The notes beneath the pieces are model-generated. The model saw only the letters and a program-made list of their open reading frames with translations. It had not been told where the DNA came from and searched no databases. A stretch of 64,000 bases of DNA from RHKX01 sp963743875 (lineage in GTDB: Bacteria; Actinomycetota; Thermoleophilia; Solirubrobacterales; 70-9): positions 248,001 to 312,000 of the forward strand of contig CAVURM010000001.1 of the NCBI GenBank assembly GCA_963743875.1, written 5' to 3'. Numbering within the stretch: position 1 is the first letter of the stretch; every line of letters starts with the position of its first letter. The position numbers and the translations under genes were made by a program. This document shows, in pieces, positions 53,446-62,060 of the stretch.

Positions 53446-55560
53446 GTGGCTGAATCGGGAGAGAGATTGGACCAGGGAGGCGACGCCGAGCGCCGGATCG
53501 CCCGCGCGCGCTCGGCGATCGGAAAGAGCTTCGAGGAGCTGATCGCAAGGGGGGAGTCGGGTGCCCGACCGCCGTCCTCTCCCGGCTCGAGGCGACCCCC
53601 GGTACGGCCTCCGGACATCGAGGCTCAGCCTGAGAAGCCGGTGCCACCGCCCACGCCGCCGCGGGCGCCGCGCCCTTCGAGCGGCGATCCGGTCGACCTC
53701 GATCAGATCGTGGACGCGGTCGAGCGCCGGATCTCGACCTGGATCGATGGCCGGGTCCGCGCTGCCGAGCGACGCCTCGAGCTGCAGGCGGAGGCATTCG
53801 AGATCGCGCTGGGAGAGGAGGTGGCCGGATCCCGGCAGGTGGTCGATCTGGTCGAGGAGGCCACGGGGTCGCTCGCCGCCGCCGCCGACCAGCGCGCTGC
53901 GATCGAGGCCAGGTTCGGGGCCGTCGAGGCAACGTTGCGCTCTCGCCTCGACGCCGCGCTCGACGAACACGCCGGCGAGCAGGATCGCCGGCTGCGCGAG
54001 GACGCCGCTTCCCATCGCAGGCGCATCAACGAGGAGCTTTCCGCGGCGCTGCAGGGGACCGCGAGCGAGCTGCGGCTCCAGCTCGAGGCCGAACGCGATG
54101 GCGCCCGGCGAGAGTTCTCTCAGTCCGCACGCGACGAGATCGTCGGTGCGGTTGAGCGCATCGACGCGCTTCGCTCGGCCGCCGTTCGTGAGGCGCGTGA
54201 GGCGGCCGAGACGGTGGCGGAGAGCAGGCTCGCCGAGGCGCAGGCGCAGATCACCCGGCAGTTCGAGGCAGCACGCGCGGAGAGCGGTGAGCGCATCGAG
54301 CGGGGCCTCAGCGATGTGGATTCGCGTCTGCGCGAGCTGTTCGAGGAGGTTCGAGGCGAGCAGGAGGTGACCGAATCGGCCCGGGAGGCTGAGATCAGGC
54401 GTCGAACGGAGACGCGCATCGACGAACTTGCGACCGAGCTCTCCGAGCGGGTCCAACGCGAGGTGGGACGGAAGCTCGCGGAGGCGAGGGCCGAGCTCGA
54501 AAGGGGTAATGCCGAGACGGCGGAGCGAGCCCGGTTCGAAGCGAGGAGCGGGGTGGAGGCGGCCATCCACCGAGAGGTGGCCAAGGGCGAGGCGCGCCTG
54601 GCGGCTGCCTCTCAGCAGATCGACCTGATCGCCGGCGATCAGGTCGCCGCGGCCGAGAAGCGGTTGACCGAGCAGTTCTCCGCTCGGCAGATTGAAGCCC
54701 AGCGGGTCCTCACGCAGCGCATCGAGTCGCTCGGCTCGGATCTGTCTTCGGGGCTCGCCGACCGGGCGCGGGAGAGCGCCGCTGCGGCGGCGGCGCAGGC
54801 GCGTCAGGAGGCGCTCGCGAACATCTCCGCCGACGTCGAGGAGGCAGTGGAGGAGGCCGGCAAAGATGTACGAAGGGAGATCGGCGGAGTTGCCCGCGAG
54901 GCCGCTCAGAGCGCGGTCTCGACTGAGGCCGAGCGCGTCAGGGCTGAACTCGAACGAGCGGCCTCCGAAGGCGTCAACGCCCACGTGAGTGCTTTCAGAG
55001 ATGAGCTTTCGACGGTCAGCTACCAGGATCACAACCGTCGCGCCGAGGCCGCGGCCACGGCGCAGCTGGCACGGTCGCTCGAGGCGCTCAAGGCGCAGCG
55101 GGACGCGATCGCGGCGGAGCTCGCCGAGATCGGTGCAGCGGAGCGTGGAGGGGTGGGGGCTGAACGGACCCGGATCGAGGCGGAGCTTGCTGAATCGGTG
55201 GCGGCGGTCCGGAGGGAGCTGGATCAGAGGGTCGTCGAGCTCCGGACCGCCGCCGAGGCGGCGGTGGCAAGGCGTGCCGAGGAATCGCTCTCGAGCGAGT
55301 TCGAGAGCCGGGCCGCGGAGCTCGAACGACGCCTCGGGGCTCTGGCGGCCCGCAATGAGGAGGAATCGGCCCGGCGGCTCTCGGCGGCGACATCGGACGC
55401 CGAGGCCAGGTTGGCCGCGGTCGAGCACGCACAGGAGCGCGAGGAGCAGATCAGGGTGCGGATAAACGTCGCCGAGCGCGAGGCGGGCCAGCGGGTTCAC
55501 GAGGCCGAGCAGCATCTGATCGACGTGTTGGCGAAGATCGACGCGGCGCAACGCAGGTAA
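53446..55560 (+). CDS. long coiled-coil protein 3 (704 aa), FilP/Scy-like composition
   Basis: An intact 704-residue protein starting at GTG 53446. Residues 1-45 are charged and helical, 45-90 are Pro/Arg-rich (PPSSPGSRRPPVRPPDIEAQPEKPVPPPTPP), and 95-704 are an almost unbroken Ala/Glu/Arg-rich helical coiled coil (for example QRAAIEARFGAVEATLRSRLDAAL) without cysteine or tryptophan beyond the N-terminal part. No enzymatic motif is visible. Intermediate-filament-like coiled coils such as FilP and Scy of Streptomyces have this look. It is divergent from coiled-coil proteins 1 and 2, with which it probably forms a functional set. The complementary strand is open as 879 codons only because of GC codon bias. 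Confidence 0.8.
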   Translation: MAESGERLDQGGDAERRIARARSAIGKSFEELIARGESGARPPSSPGSRRPPVRPPDIEAQPEKPVPPPTPPRAPRPSSGDPVDLDQIVDAVERRISTWIDGRVRAAERRLELQAEAFEIALGEEVAGSRQVVDLVEEATGSLAAAADQRAAIEARFGAVEATLRSRLDAALDEHAGEQDRRLREDAASHRRRINEELSAALQGTASELRLQLEAERDGARREFSQSARDEIVGAVERIDALRSAAVREAREAAETVAESRLAEAQAQITRQFEAARAESGERIERGLSDVDSRLRELFEEVRGEQEVTESAREAEIRRRTETRIDELATELSERVQREVGRKLAEARAELERGNAETAERARFEARSGVEAAIHREVAKGEARLAAASQQIDLIAGDQVAAAEKRLTEQFSARQIEAQRVLTQRIESLGSDLSSGLADRARESAAAAAAQARQEALANISADVEEAVEEAGKDVRREIGGVAREAAQSAVSTEAERVRAELERAASEGVNAHVSAFRDELSTVSYQDHNRRAEAAATAQLARSLEALKAQRDAIAAELAEIGAAERGGVGAERTRIEAELAESVAAVRRELDQRVVELRTAAEAAVARRAEESLSSEFESRAAELERRLGALAARNEEESARRLSAATSDAEARLAAVEHAQEREEQIRVRINVAEREAGQRVHEAEQHLIDVLAKIDAAQRR

Positions 55561-55650
55561 GGGCGCCACGCCCGGCCGAAGGCTCCGCAAAACGCGGAGA
55601 TCGGTTCCCTCGGAGGTCGAAAACGGTCGGGTGACATCCACCCCTCTTGC

Positions 55651-55656
55651 CATAGT
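55651..55656 (+). promoter_or_regulatory. -10 box CATAGT, probable leaderless promoter of dnaE
   Basis: CATAGT ends six bases before GTG 55663. The first base differs from the TANNNT consensus, but the spacing matches other starts in the window and no Shine-Dalgarno is seen. Confidence 0.35.
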
Positions 55657-55662
55657 GGCCCG

Positions 55663-58600
55663 GTGAGCACGACCGCCCCAAAGCAGGCAGCGCACCTGCA
55701 CGTCCACAGCGAGTACTCGCTGCTTGACGGGGCGAACAAGATCGACGCGATGGCCGCCCGCGCCGCCGAGTTGGATATGCCCGCGCTTGGACTCACCGAC
55801 CACGGCGTGATGAATGGTGCGGTCGAGCTCTTTCAGGCGTGCGGTAAGCACGGCGTCAAGCCGATCATGGGCCTCGAGGCCTACCTCGTCGACGACATCG
55901 AGGAGATCAAGCAGAAGACGAAGTGGGAGCGCAACCACCTGACGCTTCTGGCGGCGAACGAGACCGGCTTCAAGAACCTCGTCAAGCTCAGCTCCGCCGG
56001 CTTTCTCGAGGGCTTCGCCCGCGGCAAGGCCAACGTGGACCCGAGGCTGCTCGATCGTTACTCGGAGGGCGTGATCGCCCTGACCGGTTGCCTGGCCTCA
56101 CGCTTCTGCCGGCGCCTGGTCGAGGATCGACCCGACGACGCCCGCGCTCACGTGGACGACCTGTTGCAGATCTTCGGACCCGAGGACGTCTACTTCGAGC
56201 TTCAGGTCAACGGGATTCCTGAACAGGACAAGGCCAACGAGGGCATCGCCCGGGTGGCGCGCGAGCTGGGCAAGCCGCTGGTCGGCACCGCCGACGTTCA
56301 CTACCTGCGACGCGAGGACTACCGAAATCACGCCGCACTGCTCTGCGTGCAGACGAAGTCGACGCTCGAGCACCCGAAGATGAGCTTCGACACCAACGAG
56401 TTCTATCTGAAGACCGCCGAGGAGATGAATGAGGCATTCGCTCCCTGGCCGGAGGCGATCCCGAACACGCTCGAGATAGCCGAGCGCTGCAACGTCGAGA
56501 TCGAGCTCGGCGAGTTGCTGCTGCCGAAGTTCCCGACCCCGGACGGCTCCGAGCCCGAGCAGATGCTCCGCCGGGTTGCCGAGGAGGGGCTGCGGCGCCG
56601 GTACGGGGATCCGCCCCCCTCGGGCGCGGTCGAGCGGCTCGAATTCGAGCTCAGCGTGATCGAGGAGATGGGCTTCCCCTCCTACTTCCTGATCGTCTGG
56701 GACTTCGTTCGCTACGCCAAGGAGAACGGCGTCGCGGTCGGCCCGGGTCGCGGTTCGGCGGCGGGGTCGATCGTCGCCTACAGCCTCGGCATCACCGATC
56801 TCGATCCGCTCGAGAACGATCTCCTCTTCGAGCGCTTCCTGAACCCGGCCCGTAAGTCGATGCCCGATATCGACATCGACTTCTCGGTCCGCGGTCGCGA
56901 GCGCGTGATTCGGTACGTGACCGAGAAGTACGGCCGTGAGTCGGTCGCCCAGATCGTCACCTTCGGCACCATGGCGCCGCGCGCCGCAACCCGTGACGCA
57001 GCTCGCGTGCTCGGCTTCGACTACGGGGCGGGCGACCGAATCGCGAAGCTGATCCCGGAGCCGATCATGGGCCGCAGTCCCAGCTTCAAGGAGTGCCTCA
57101 AGGACGGCTCCGACCTGAAGAAGGCATACGACACCGAGCCCGACACGCGCCAGATCGTCGACACCGCACAGGGCCTCGAGGGGATTGTGCGCAATCACTC
57201 CATCCACGCCGCCGCGGTCGTGATCGCCGACCGGCCGCTGCAGGAGGTCGTGCCGCTGCAGCTCGCCGAGGACCGGGGGGCCGCCAAGGACGGCGAGCGT
57301 TCCTACAAGATCGTCACCCAGTACTCGATGGTGCCGGTCGAGGAGATCGGCCTGCTGAAGATGGACTTCCTCGGCCTGCGCAACCTCGATGTGATCGAGG
57401 ACGCGGTCGAGATCATCCAGCGTTCGCGCGGGGTGGAGGTCGACGTCGAGAACCTCCCCCTCGACGACGCCAAGACCTACGAGATGCTCACCGTGGGCGA
57501 CTCGATCGGAGTCTTCCAGCTCGAGTCGGAGGGAATGAGGGACGCCCTGCGCCAGGTCAAGCCGACCGAGTTCGGCGACATCGTCGCGCTGGTCTCCCTC
57601 TATCGCCCGGGGGCTATGCGCTACATCGCTGACTACGCCCGGGGCAAGCGGGACCCGGGTTCGGTCCGGTTCCAGGACGAGCGCCTGCGCTCGATCACCG
57701 AGGCCACCTACGGCTGCTGCATCTACCAGGAGCAGTTGATGGAGATCGCCAAGCAGATCGCCGGCTTCAGCCCTGCGAAGGCCGACGACTTACGGAAGGC
57801 GATCGGCAAGAAGAAGCGCGAGATGATGGCCACGATGGAGGCGGAGTTCCTCGAGGGGAGCGCCTCCTCGGGAACCGACTACTCGGTATCCAAGGACCTC
57901 TGGTCGCTGATGACCGCCGCGGCCGACTATTCCTTCAACAAGTCCCACGCCGCCTGCTACGCGCTGATCGCCTATCGGACGGCCTATCTGAAGGCCAACT
58001 TCCCCGCCGAGTACATGGCCGCGGTGATCAGCTCGGTGATGTCGACGAAGGACAAGGTCCCGTTCTTCGTCAATCGCTGCGAGGAGATGGGAATCGAGGT
58101 GCTGCCGCCCGACGTCAACGAATCCGACCACGGCTTCGTCGTCAGCGGCAACAACATCCGCTTCGGGCTCGATGCGGTCAAGAACGTCGGCCACTCTGCG
58201 GTCGAGGCCATTCTCAAGGCCCGGGAGGAGCGCCGTTTCGATTCACTCTGGGATTTCTGCGAGCGGGTGGACGCCCGCGCGGTCAATAAACGGGCTACCG
58301 AATGTCTGATCAAGTGCGGGGGCCTCGACTCGACCGAAGCGACGCGGAAGGCGATGCTCGCCGCACTGCCGCAGGCTCAGTCCGCGGGCCAGAAGTCGCA
58401 GGAGGACGCCCAGCGCGGGCAGGCCTCGATCTTCGCCCTCGACGAGAACGCGAGCGGCGGCGGGTTGCGCTCTCAGCATCCACCGATCCTCGGCGAGGAG
58501 TTCGAGCAGCGGGAGTTGCTGGCGATGGAGAAGGAGACGATGGGGACGTTTCTCTCCGACCACCCGCTCTCGCAGGTGCGCGAGGCACTTCGCGTCCGCG

Positions 58601-59172
58601 CCGACTGCACGCTCGCCGAGCTCGAGAAGAAGCCGGACGGCGCCCAGGTGACCGTGGGCGGCATCGTCGCTGAGGCCAAGAAGATCAGGACCAAGACCGG
58701 CGCCAACATGATGTTCGCGACCCTCGACGACCTCGAGGGCAGGGTGGAGATGATCATCTTCGCCAAGACACTGGAGTCGAACGAGGGCCTGATCGACACC
58801 GATGCGGTCTTGCTGGTCCGGGGTCGGGTCGATCGCAAGGATCGCGGTGAGATCAAGCTGGTGGTGTTCGACGCCGAGCCCTTCGAGCCGTCGAGCGACG
58901 AGGTCGAGACCGCCAAGGAGAAGGTCCGTAAGCTGGCCGAGCCGGTTCGTTTCCCACTGCATCTCGACGCCGCCCTTCACGACTCGTCGGTCATCGAGGA
59001 GCTCAAGTCGGTCTTCTCGAACTTCCCCGGTGAGGCCGAGGTCGTGCTCGAGATGAAGACCGGTGAGGGCGTCCGCAGGCTGCGCTTTGGAAGTAAGTAC
59101 AGAGTCGATGCCTCGGTCGGCCTCCGGGCCGAGATCGAGGAGCTCCTCGGTCAGCCTCCGATGGCTGCCTGA
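55663..59172 (+). CDS. dnaE: DNA polymerase III alpha subunit
   Basis: A 1169-residue intact protein starting at GTG 55663. The N-terminal PHP domain shows HLHVHSEYSLLDGANKIDAMA, the catalytic domain shows VAVGPGRGSAAGSIVAYSLGITDLDPL and PDIDIDFSVRGRERVI with the polymerase aspartates in DIDID, plus FNKSHAACYALIAYRTAYLKANFPAEYMAA. C-terminal OB-fold and tail (VTVGGIVAEAKKIRTKTGANMMFATLDDLEGRVEMIIF) follow. It is the replicative polymerase core and matches DnaE1 length and order. No intein is visible. Confidence 0.97.
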   Translation: MSTTAPKQAAHLHVHSEYSLLDGANKIDAMAARAAELDMPALGLTDHGVMNGAVELFQACGKHGVKPIMGLEAYLVDDIEEIKQKTKWERNHLTLLAANETGFKNLVKLSSAGFLEGFARGKANVDPRLLDRYSEGVIALTGCLASRFCRRLVEDRPDDARAHVDDLLQIFGPEDVYFELQVNGIPEQDKANEGIARVARELGKPLVGTADVHYLRREDYRNHAALLCVQTKSTLEHPKMSFDTNEFYLKTAEEMNEAFAPWPEAIPNTLEIAERCNVEIELGELLLPKFPTPDGSEPEQMLRRVAEEGLRRRYGDPPPSGAVERLEFELSVIEEMGFPSYFLIVWDFVRYAKENGVAVGPGRGSAAGSIVAYSLGITDLDPLENDLLFERFLNPARKSMPDIDIDFSVRGRERVIRYVTEKYGRESVAQIVTFGTMAPRAATRDAARVLGFDYGAGDRIAKLIPEPIMGRSPSFKECLKDGSDLKKAYDTEPDTRQIVDTAQGLEGIVRNHSIHAAAVVIADRPLQEVVPLQLAEDRGAAKDGERSYKIVTQYSMVPVEEIGLLKMDFLGLRNLDVIEDAVEIIQRSRGVEVDVENLPLDDAKTYEMLTVGDSIGVFQLESEGMRDALRQVKPTEFGDIVALVSLYRPGAMRYIADYARGKRDPGSVRFQDERLRSITEATYGCCIYQEQLMEIAKQIAGFSPAKADDLRKAIGKKKREMMATMEAEFLEGSASSGTDYSVSKDLWSLMTAAADYSFNKSHAACYALIAYRTAYLKANFPAEYMAAVISSVMSTKDKVPFFVNRCEEMGIEVLPPDVNESDHGFVVSGNNIRFGLDAVKNVGHSAVEAILKAREERRFDSLWDFCERVDARAVNKRATECLIKCGGLDSTEATRKAMLAALPQAQSAGQKSQEDAQRGQASIFALDENASGGGLRSQHPPILGEEFEQRELLAMEKETMGTFLSDHPLSQVREALRVRADCTLAELEKKPDGAQVTVGGIVAEAKKIRTKTGANMMFATLDDLEGRVEMIIFAKTLESNEGLIDTDAVLLVRGRVDRKDRGEIKLVVFDAEPFEPSSDEVETAKEKVRKLAEPVRFPLHLDAALHDSSVIEELKSVFSNFPGEAEVVLEMKTGEGVRRLRFGSKYRVDASVGLRAEIEELLGQPPMAA

Positions 59173-59208
59173 GGCCACCGAACCGCGTCTTTCTTTAGGG
59201 CGTCGATC

Positions 59209-59214
59209 TAGAAT
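59209..59214 (+). promoter_or_regulatory. -10 box TAGAAT, probable leaderless promoter
   Basis: TAGAAT ends six bases before ATG 59221 in the 48-base gap after dnaE. No Shine-Dalgarno is seen. Confidence 0.5.
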
Positions 59215-59220
59215 GCCGGG

Positions 59221-59619
59221 ATGGGTTTTGCCCGCACAGCTGAGGTCGTCTCACCCTCCGGTGAGTGCCGCAGTTGCAGGACCTTCTGCGACAAGCTGAT
59301 CGAGCCGCGGGACTGTCTGAAGATGCGTTGCCCGAACCTTTGGAGCTACGTGGACGGACCTACGGGACGCCGTTTCATGGGTTGCGTGCAGAAGGTGTTC
59401 CGGGGCGAGATCGACATCGCCGGCTTCGAGGCGGCCGAGCGAAACGGTGGCTTCGGCGGCATCAAGATGACCGGCGATCCACTCCCGCAATGCCAATTCC
59501 GCGTCGAACCGGCATTTGAGGGCGACGGACCGGCGCACACCTGCCTCAATCCCTCGTTCTTCGACATCGGCGACCCGACCGAGTTCGACCTGCGATCGGG
59601 CCTACGCCTGGCGAGCTGA
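59221..59619 (+). CDS. eight-cysteine hypothetical protein, 132 aa
   Basis: A 132-residue protein with cysteines at residues 16, 19, 23, 32, 37, 55, 91 and 108. The first six lie in CRSCRTFCDKLIEPRDC...MRCPNLW...GCVQKVF, spaced C-x2-C-x3-C-x8-C-x4-C-x17-C, which suggests zinc or iron-sulfur binding. The rest is short strands with GIKMTGDPLPQCQF and FDIGDPTEFDLRSG. It is not a known rubredoxin, ferredoxin or zinc-ribbon by spacing. It stands between dnaE and the nfo gene, reading in the dnaE direction. Family not recognised by me. Confidence 0.7.
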   Translation: MGFARTAEVVSPSGECRSCRTFCDKLIEPRDCLKMRCPNLWSYVDGPTGRRFMGCVQKVFRGEIDIAGFEAAERNGGFGGIKMTGDPLPQCQFRVEPAFEGDGPAHTCLNPSFFDIGDPTEFDLRSGLRLAS

Positions 59620-59679
59620 GGCGGCTCCGCGACTGGTAGCCCTCCGGGCTCCGCGACCGGGCGTCACGACGCCGAATCG

Positions 59680-60537
59680 CTATCGATCGACCAAGCCTTC
59701 GGCTCGCAGGTCCTTGGCGCGTTGGACCTCGTCGAAATCCGAGCCCTGCCGGTCGGGTCCAGGTGTTTCCAGCACCGCTGGCAAATCCTCAAAGCGCGGC
59801 TCAGACAGGAACGTCGCGATCCCACGCCGGCCCATTTCACCCTCGCCGACGTTGGCGTGCTTGTCGCGGTTGGCGCCCCGCGGGACGGCGCTGTCGTTGA
59901 CGTGAAGTGCGCGCAGGCGGTCGAGGCCGACCTGTCGGTCGAGGTCGTCGACGACTGCCGACAGGCCGTCGGGCTCGACGATGTCGTAGCCGCTCGCGAA
60001 CAGGTGGCAGCTGTCGATGCAGATCCCGATTCGCTCGCCGGCGCCCGCCGATTCGACGAGTTGGGCCAGCTCGTCGAAGTCGCGGCCGAGCGGGCCCGTC
60101 GTACCGGCCGTGTTCTCGAACAGCACCGGGCAGGTCTCGGTCTGGGCGAGCGCCTCACGAACCAACTCGCCGGATCGGGCCACCGCCTCGTCGAGGGGGT
60201 CCTTCTTGCGTGAGCCGGCATGGAGCACGACCCCGTCGGCGCCGATCGCGTCGCCGAGCCGGAGGGCGTGTGTCAGGGAGGAGAGCGACTTGGCGCTGAT
60301 CTCCGGATCGGGGCTCGCGGTGTTGATCAGGTAGACGGCATGAATCACGGTCGAGCCGAGGGGAGACGCCTCGAACGCTTCGTTGAAGGCGGCGAAATCC
60401 TCGGGCCCGAACTTGGTTGGTCGCCAGGCGCGCGGGCTCTGATGAAAGATCTGGATAGCCTCACAACCGCGCTCGGTTCCCCGTTCAACCGCGGTCGACA
60501 GGCCGCCGGCGGTGGAAACGTGCGCTCCGATCAGCAT
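59680..60537 (-). CDS. nfo: endonuclease IV (AP endonuclease)
   Basis: A 285-residue intact TIM-barrel zinc enzyme that nicks DNA at abasic sites. MLIGAHVSTAGGLSTAVERG is the family start; GCEAIQIFHQSPRAW, VLFENTAGTTGPLGRDFDELAQLV, IGICIDSCHLFASGYDI and ALHVNDSAVPRGANRDKHANVGEGEMG are the conserved metal-binding and catalytic blocks. Its start ATG 60537-60535 shares a CATG with the start of gltX on the other strand, and AAGGGA precedes it by about eight bases. Confidence 0.95.
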   Translation of the reverse strand: MLIGAHVSTAGGLSTAVERGTERGCEAIQIFHQSPRAWRPTKFGPEDFAAFNEAFEASPLGSTVIHAVYLINTASPDPEISAKSLSSLTHALRLGDAIGADGVVLHAGSRKKDPLDEAVARSGELVREALAQTETCPVLFENTAGTTGPLGRDFDELAQLVESAGAGERIGICIDSCHLFASGYDIVEPDGLSAVVDDLDRQVGLDRLRALHVNDSAVPRGANRDKHANVGEGEMGRRGIATFLSEPRFEDLPAVLETPGPDRQGSDFDEVQRAKDLRAEGLVDR

Positions 60538-61975
60538 GGAAGATTCCCTTCGAGTTCGATTCGCCCCCTCGCCAACAGGCGCGCTCCACATCGGTGGAGC
60601 GCGGACGGCACTGTACAACTGGCTGGCGGCGCGAGGGACGGGCGGAACCCTGGTCCTGAGGATCGAGGACACCGACCGCGAGCGCTCGACCCCGGAGAAC
60701 GTCGAGCAGATCCTCGATGCCCTGCGATGGCTCGAACTGGACTGGGACGAGGGCCCGGTAAGTCAGCTCGAGCGAGCACCCCGGCATGAGGAGCGCCTGG
60801 CGGAGTTGCTCAGATCTGGAGCGGCCTATCGCGATACCGCGACCGGCGCCGACGTCCAGGAGTTCCGCAAGTCTCACCCTGGGGTCGGGTACCGCGGCGA
60901 GGCCGTCGATGGTGCAGCGGACGAGGGCGCGGCCATCCGCCTGCGCGTGCCCGACGAAGGTGAGACGGTCGTTCCCGACGCCATCCGCGGTGAGATCCGC
61001 TTCCAGAACCGGTTGCAGGACGACCCGGTGATCGCCCGGGCCGACGGTTCGGTCCTCTACAACTTCGCGGTCGCCGTCGACGACGCCGACATGGGGATCA
61101 CTGATGTGATCCGCGGCGACGACCACCTCTCGAACACTCCGAAGCAGCTGTTGGTGCTGGCGGCGCTCGGTGAGGCCGCACCTCGCTACGCGCATCTCCC
61201 GCTGCTGCACGGACCCGATGGAAGGAAGCTCTCCAAGCGCCACGGTGCGGCGTCGGTCCAAGAGCTGCGCGAGGCCGGCTACCTGCCGGCCGCCGTTCGC
61301 AACTACATCGCCCTGCTCGGCTGGGGCGCCGACGACGACGAGACGATCCTGGGCACGGCGGAGCTGATCGAGCGCTTCAGGATCGAGCAGGTGGGCAAGG
61401 CGGCGGCGATATTCGACGAGAGGAAGCTGCGCTGGCTCAACGGCCGCTACATGCGCGAGCAGTCGCTCGCCGATTACGAGGTCCAGCTGACCGCCCACCT
61501 CGAGCGATCCGACCCCGAGGCCGCGAGGGCATTTCTTGCCGCCGCCCCCGAAGCGCGGACTGAAGCCTGCGCGATCGTGCGCGACAAGGCCCAGAGCGTC
61601 GCTGAGGTCTGGCCGCTGATCTCCTTCCTGTTCGTTGACCCGGGGATCGACGGAGTGGACGAGAAGGCGTGGCGCAAGGTGATGAAACCCGGAACCGACG
61701 AGATCCTTCACAAGGCCGCGGCCGTGATCGCAGATGCCGATACCTTCGACGTCGAGACGCTCGAGCGCGGGTTGCGGGCCCTGATCGAGGCGGAAGGCCT
61801 CTCGGCCAACAAGGTCCTGCAGCCGATCCGCGTTGCGATCAGCGGTTCGACCATCTCACCCGGCATCTTCGAGTCGCTCGTGGCGCTGGGTAGGGAGCGA
61901 ACGCTTGAACGCGTCGATCGCGCCGCTGAGCGACTTGGCGCGTCGCCGGTGACGGATGACGCCCACCCGGGTTAA
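60536..61975 (+). CDS. gltX: glutamyl-tRNA synthetase
   Basis: A 479-residue intact class I synthetase starting at ATG 60536 (MEDSLRVRFAPSPTGALHIGGARTALYNWL, with the HIGG signature; ATP-binding). LVLRIEDTDRERSTPENVEQILDAL and the KMSKS-type loop LSKRHGAASVQELR complete the core; an anticodon-binding domain follows. It charges tRNA-Glu (and possibly tRNA-Gln before amidation). A GTG at 60512 is in frame, but the family N-terminus fits 60536. The start codon overlaps that of nfo on the opposite strand. Confidence 0.96.
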   Translation: MEDSLRVRFAPSPTGALHIGGARTALYNWLAARGTGGTLVLRIEDTDRERSTPENVEQILDALRWLELDWDEGPVSQLERAPRHEERLAELLRSGAAYRDTATGADVQEFRKSHPGVGYRGEAVDGAADEGAAIRLRVPDEGETVVPDAIRGEIRFQNRLQDDPVIARADGSVLYNFAVAVDDADMGITDVIRGDDHLSNTPKQLLVLAALGEAAPRYAHLPLLHGPDGRKLSKRHGAASVQELREAGYLPAAVRNYIALLGWGADDDETILGTAELIERFRIEQVGKAAAIFDERKLRWLNGRYMREQSLADYEVQLTAHLERSDPEAARAFLAAAPEARTEACAIVRDKAQSVAEVWPLISFLFVDPGIDGVDEKAWRKVMKPGTDEILHKAAAVIADADTFDVETLERGLRALIEAEGLSANKVLQPIRVAISGSTISPGIFESLVALGRERTLERVDRAAERLGASPVTDDAHPG

Positions 61976-62060
61976 CGGGAACCATCCGATCTGCCGATTG
62001 GGGTTGGGAAGGCGCCGGATCCGGCTCGGTTGAGCCGTACCAACGCGTCGATCACTGAAC

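Noticed and set aside
53299..55938. An 879-codon open reading frame on the minus strand across the long coiled-coil gene
   Set aside because: It is the antisense of the GC-rich 704-residue coding frame. Its translation is Arg/Leu/His-rich with no domain structure, and the opposite frame has better composition and starts in proper context.
55663..59172. An intein in dnaE
   Set aside because: The frame matches DnaE from end to end with normal length and no splice-junction motifs.
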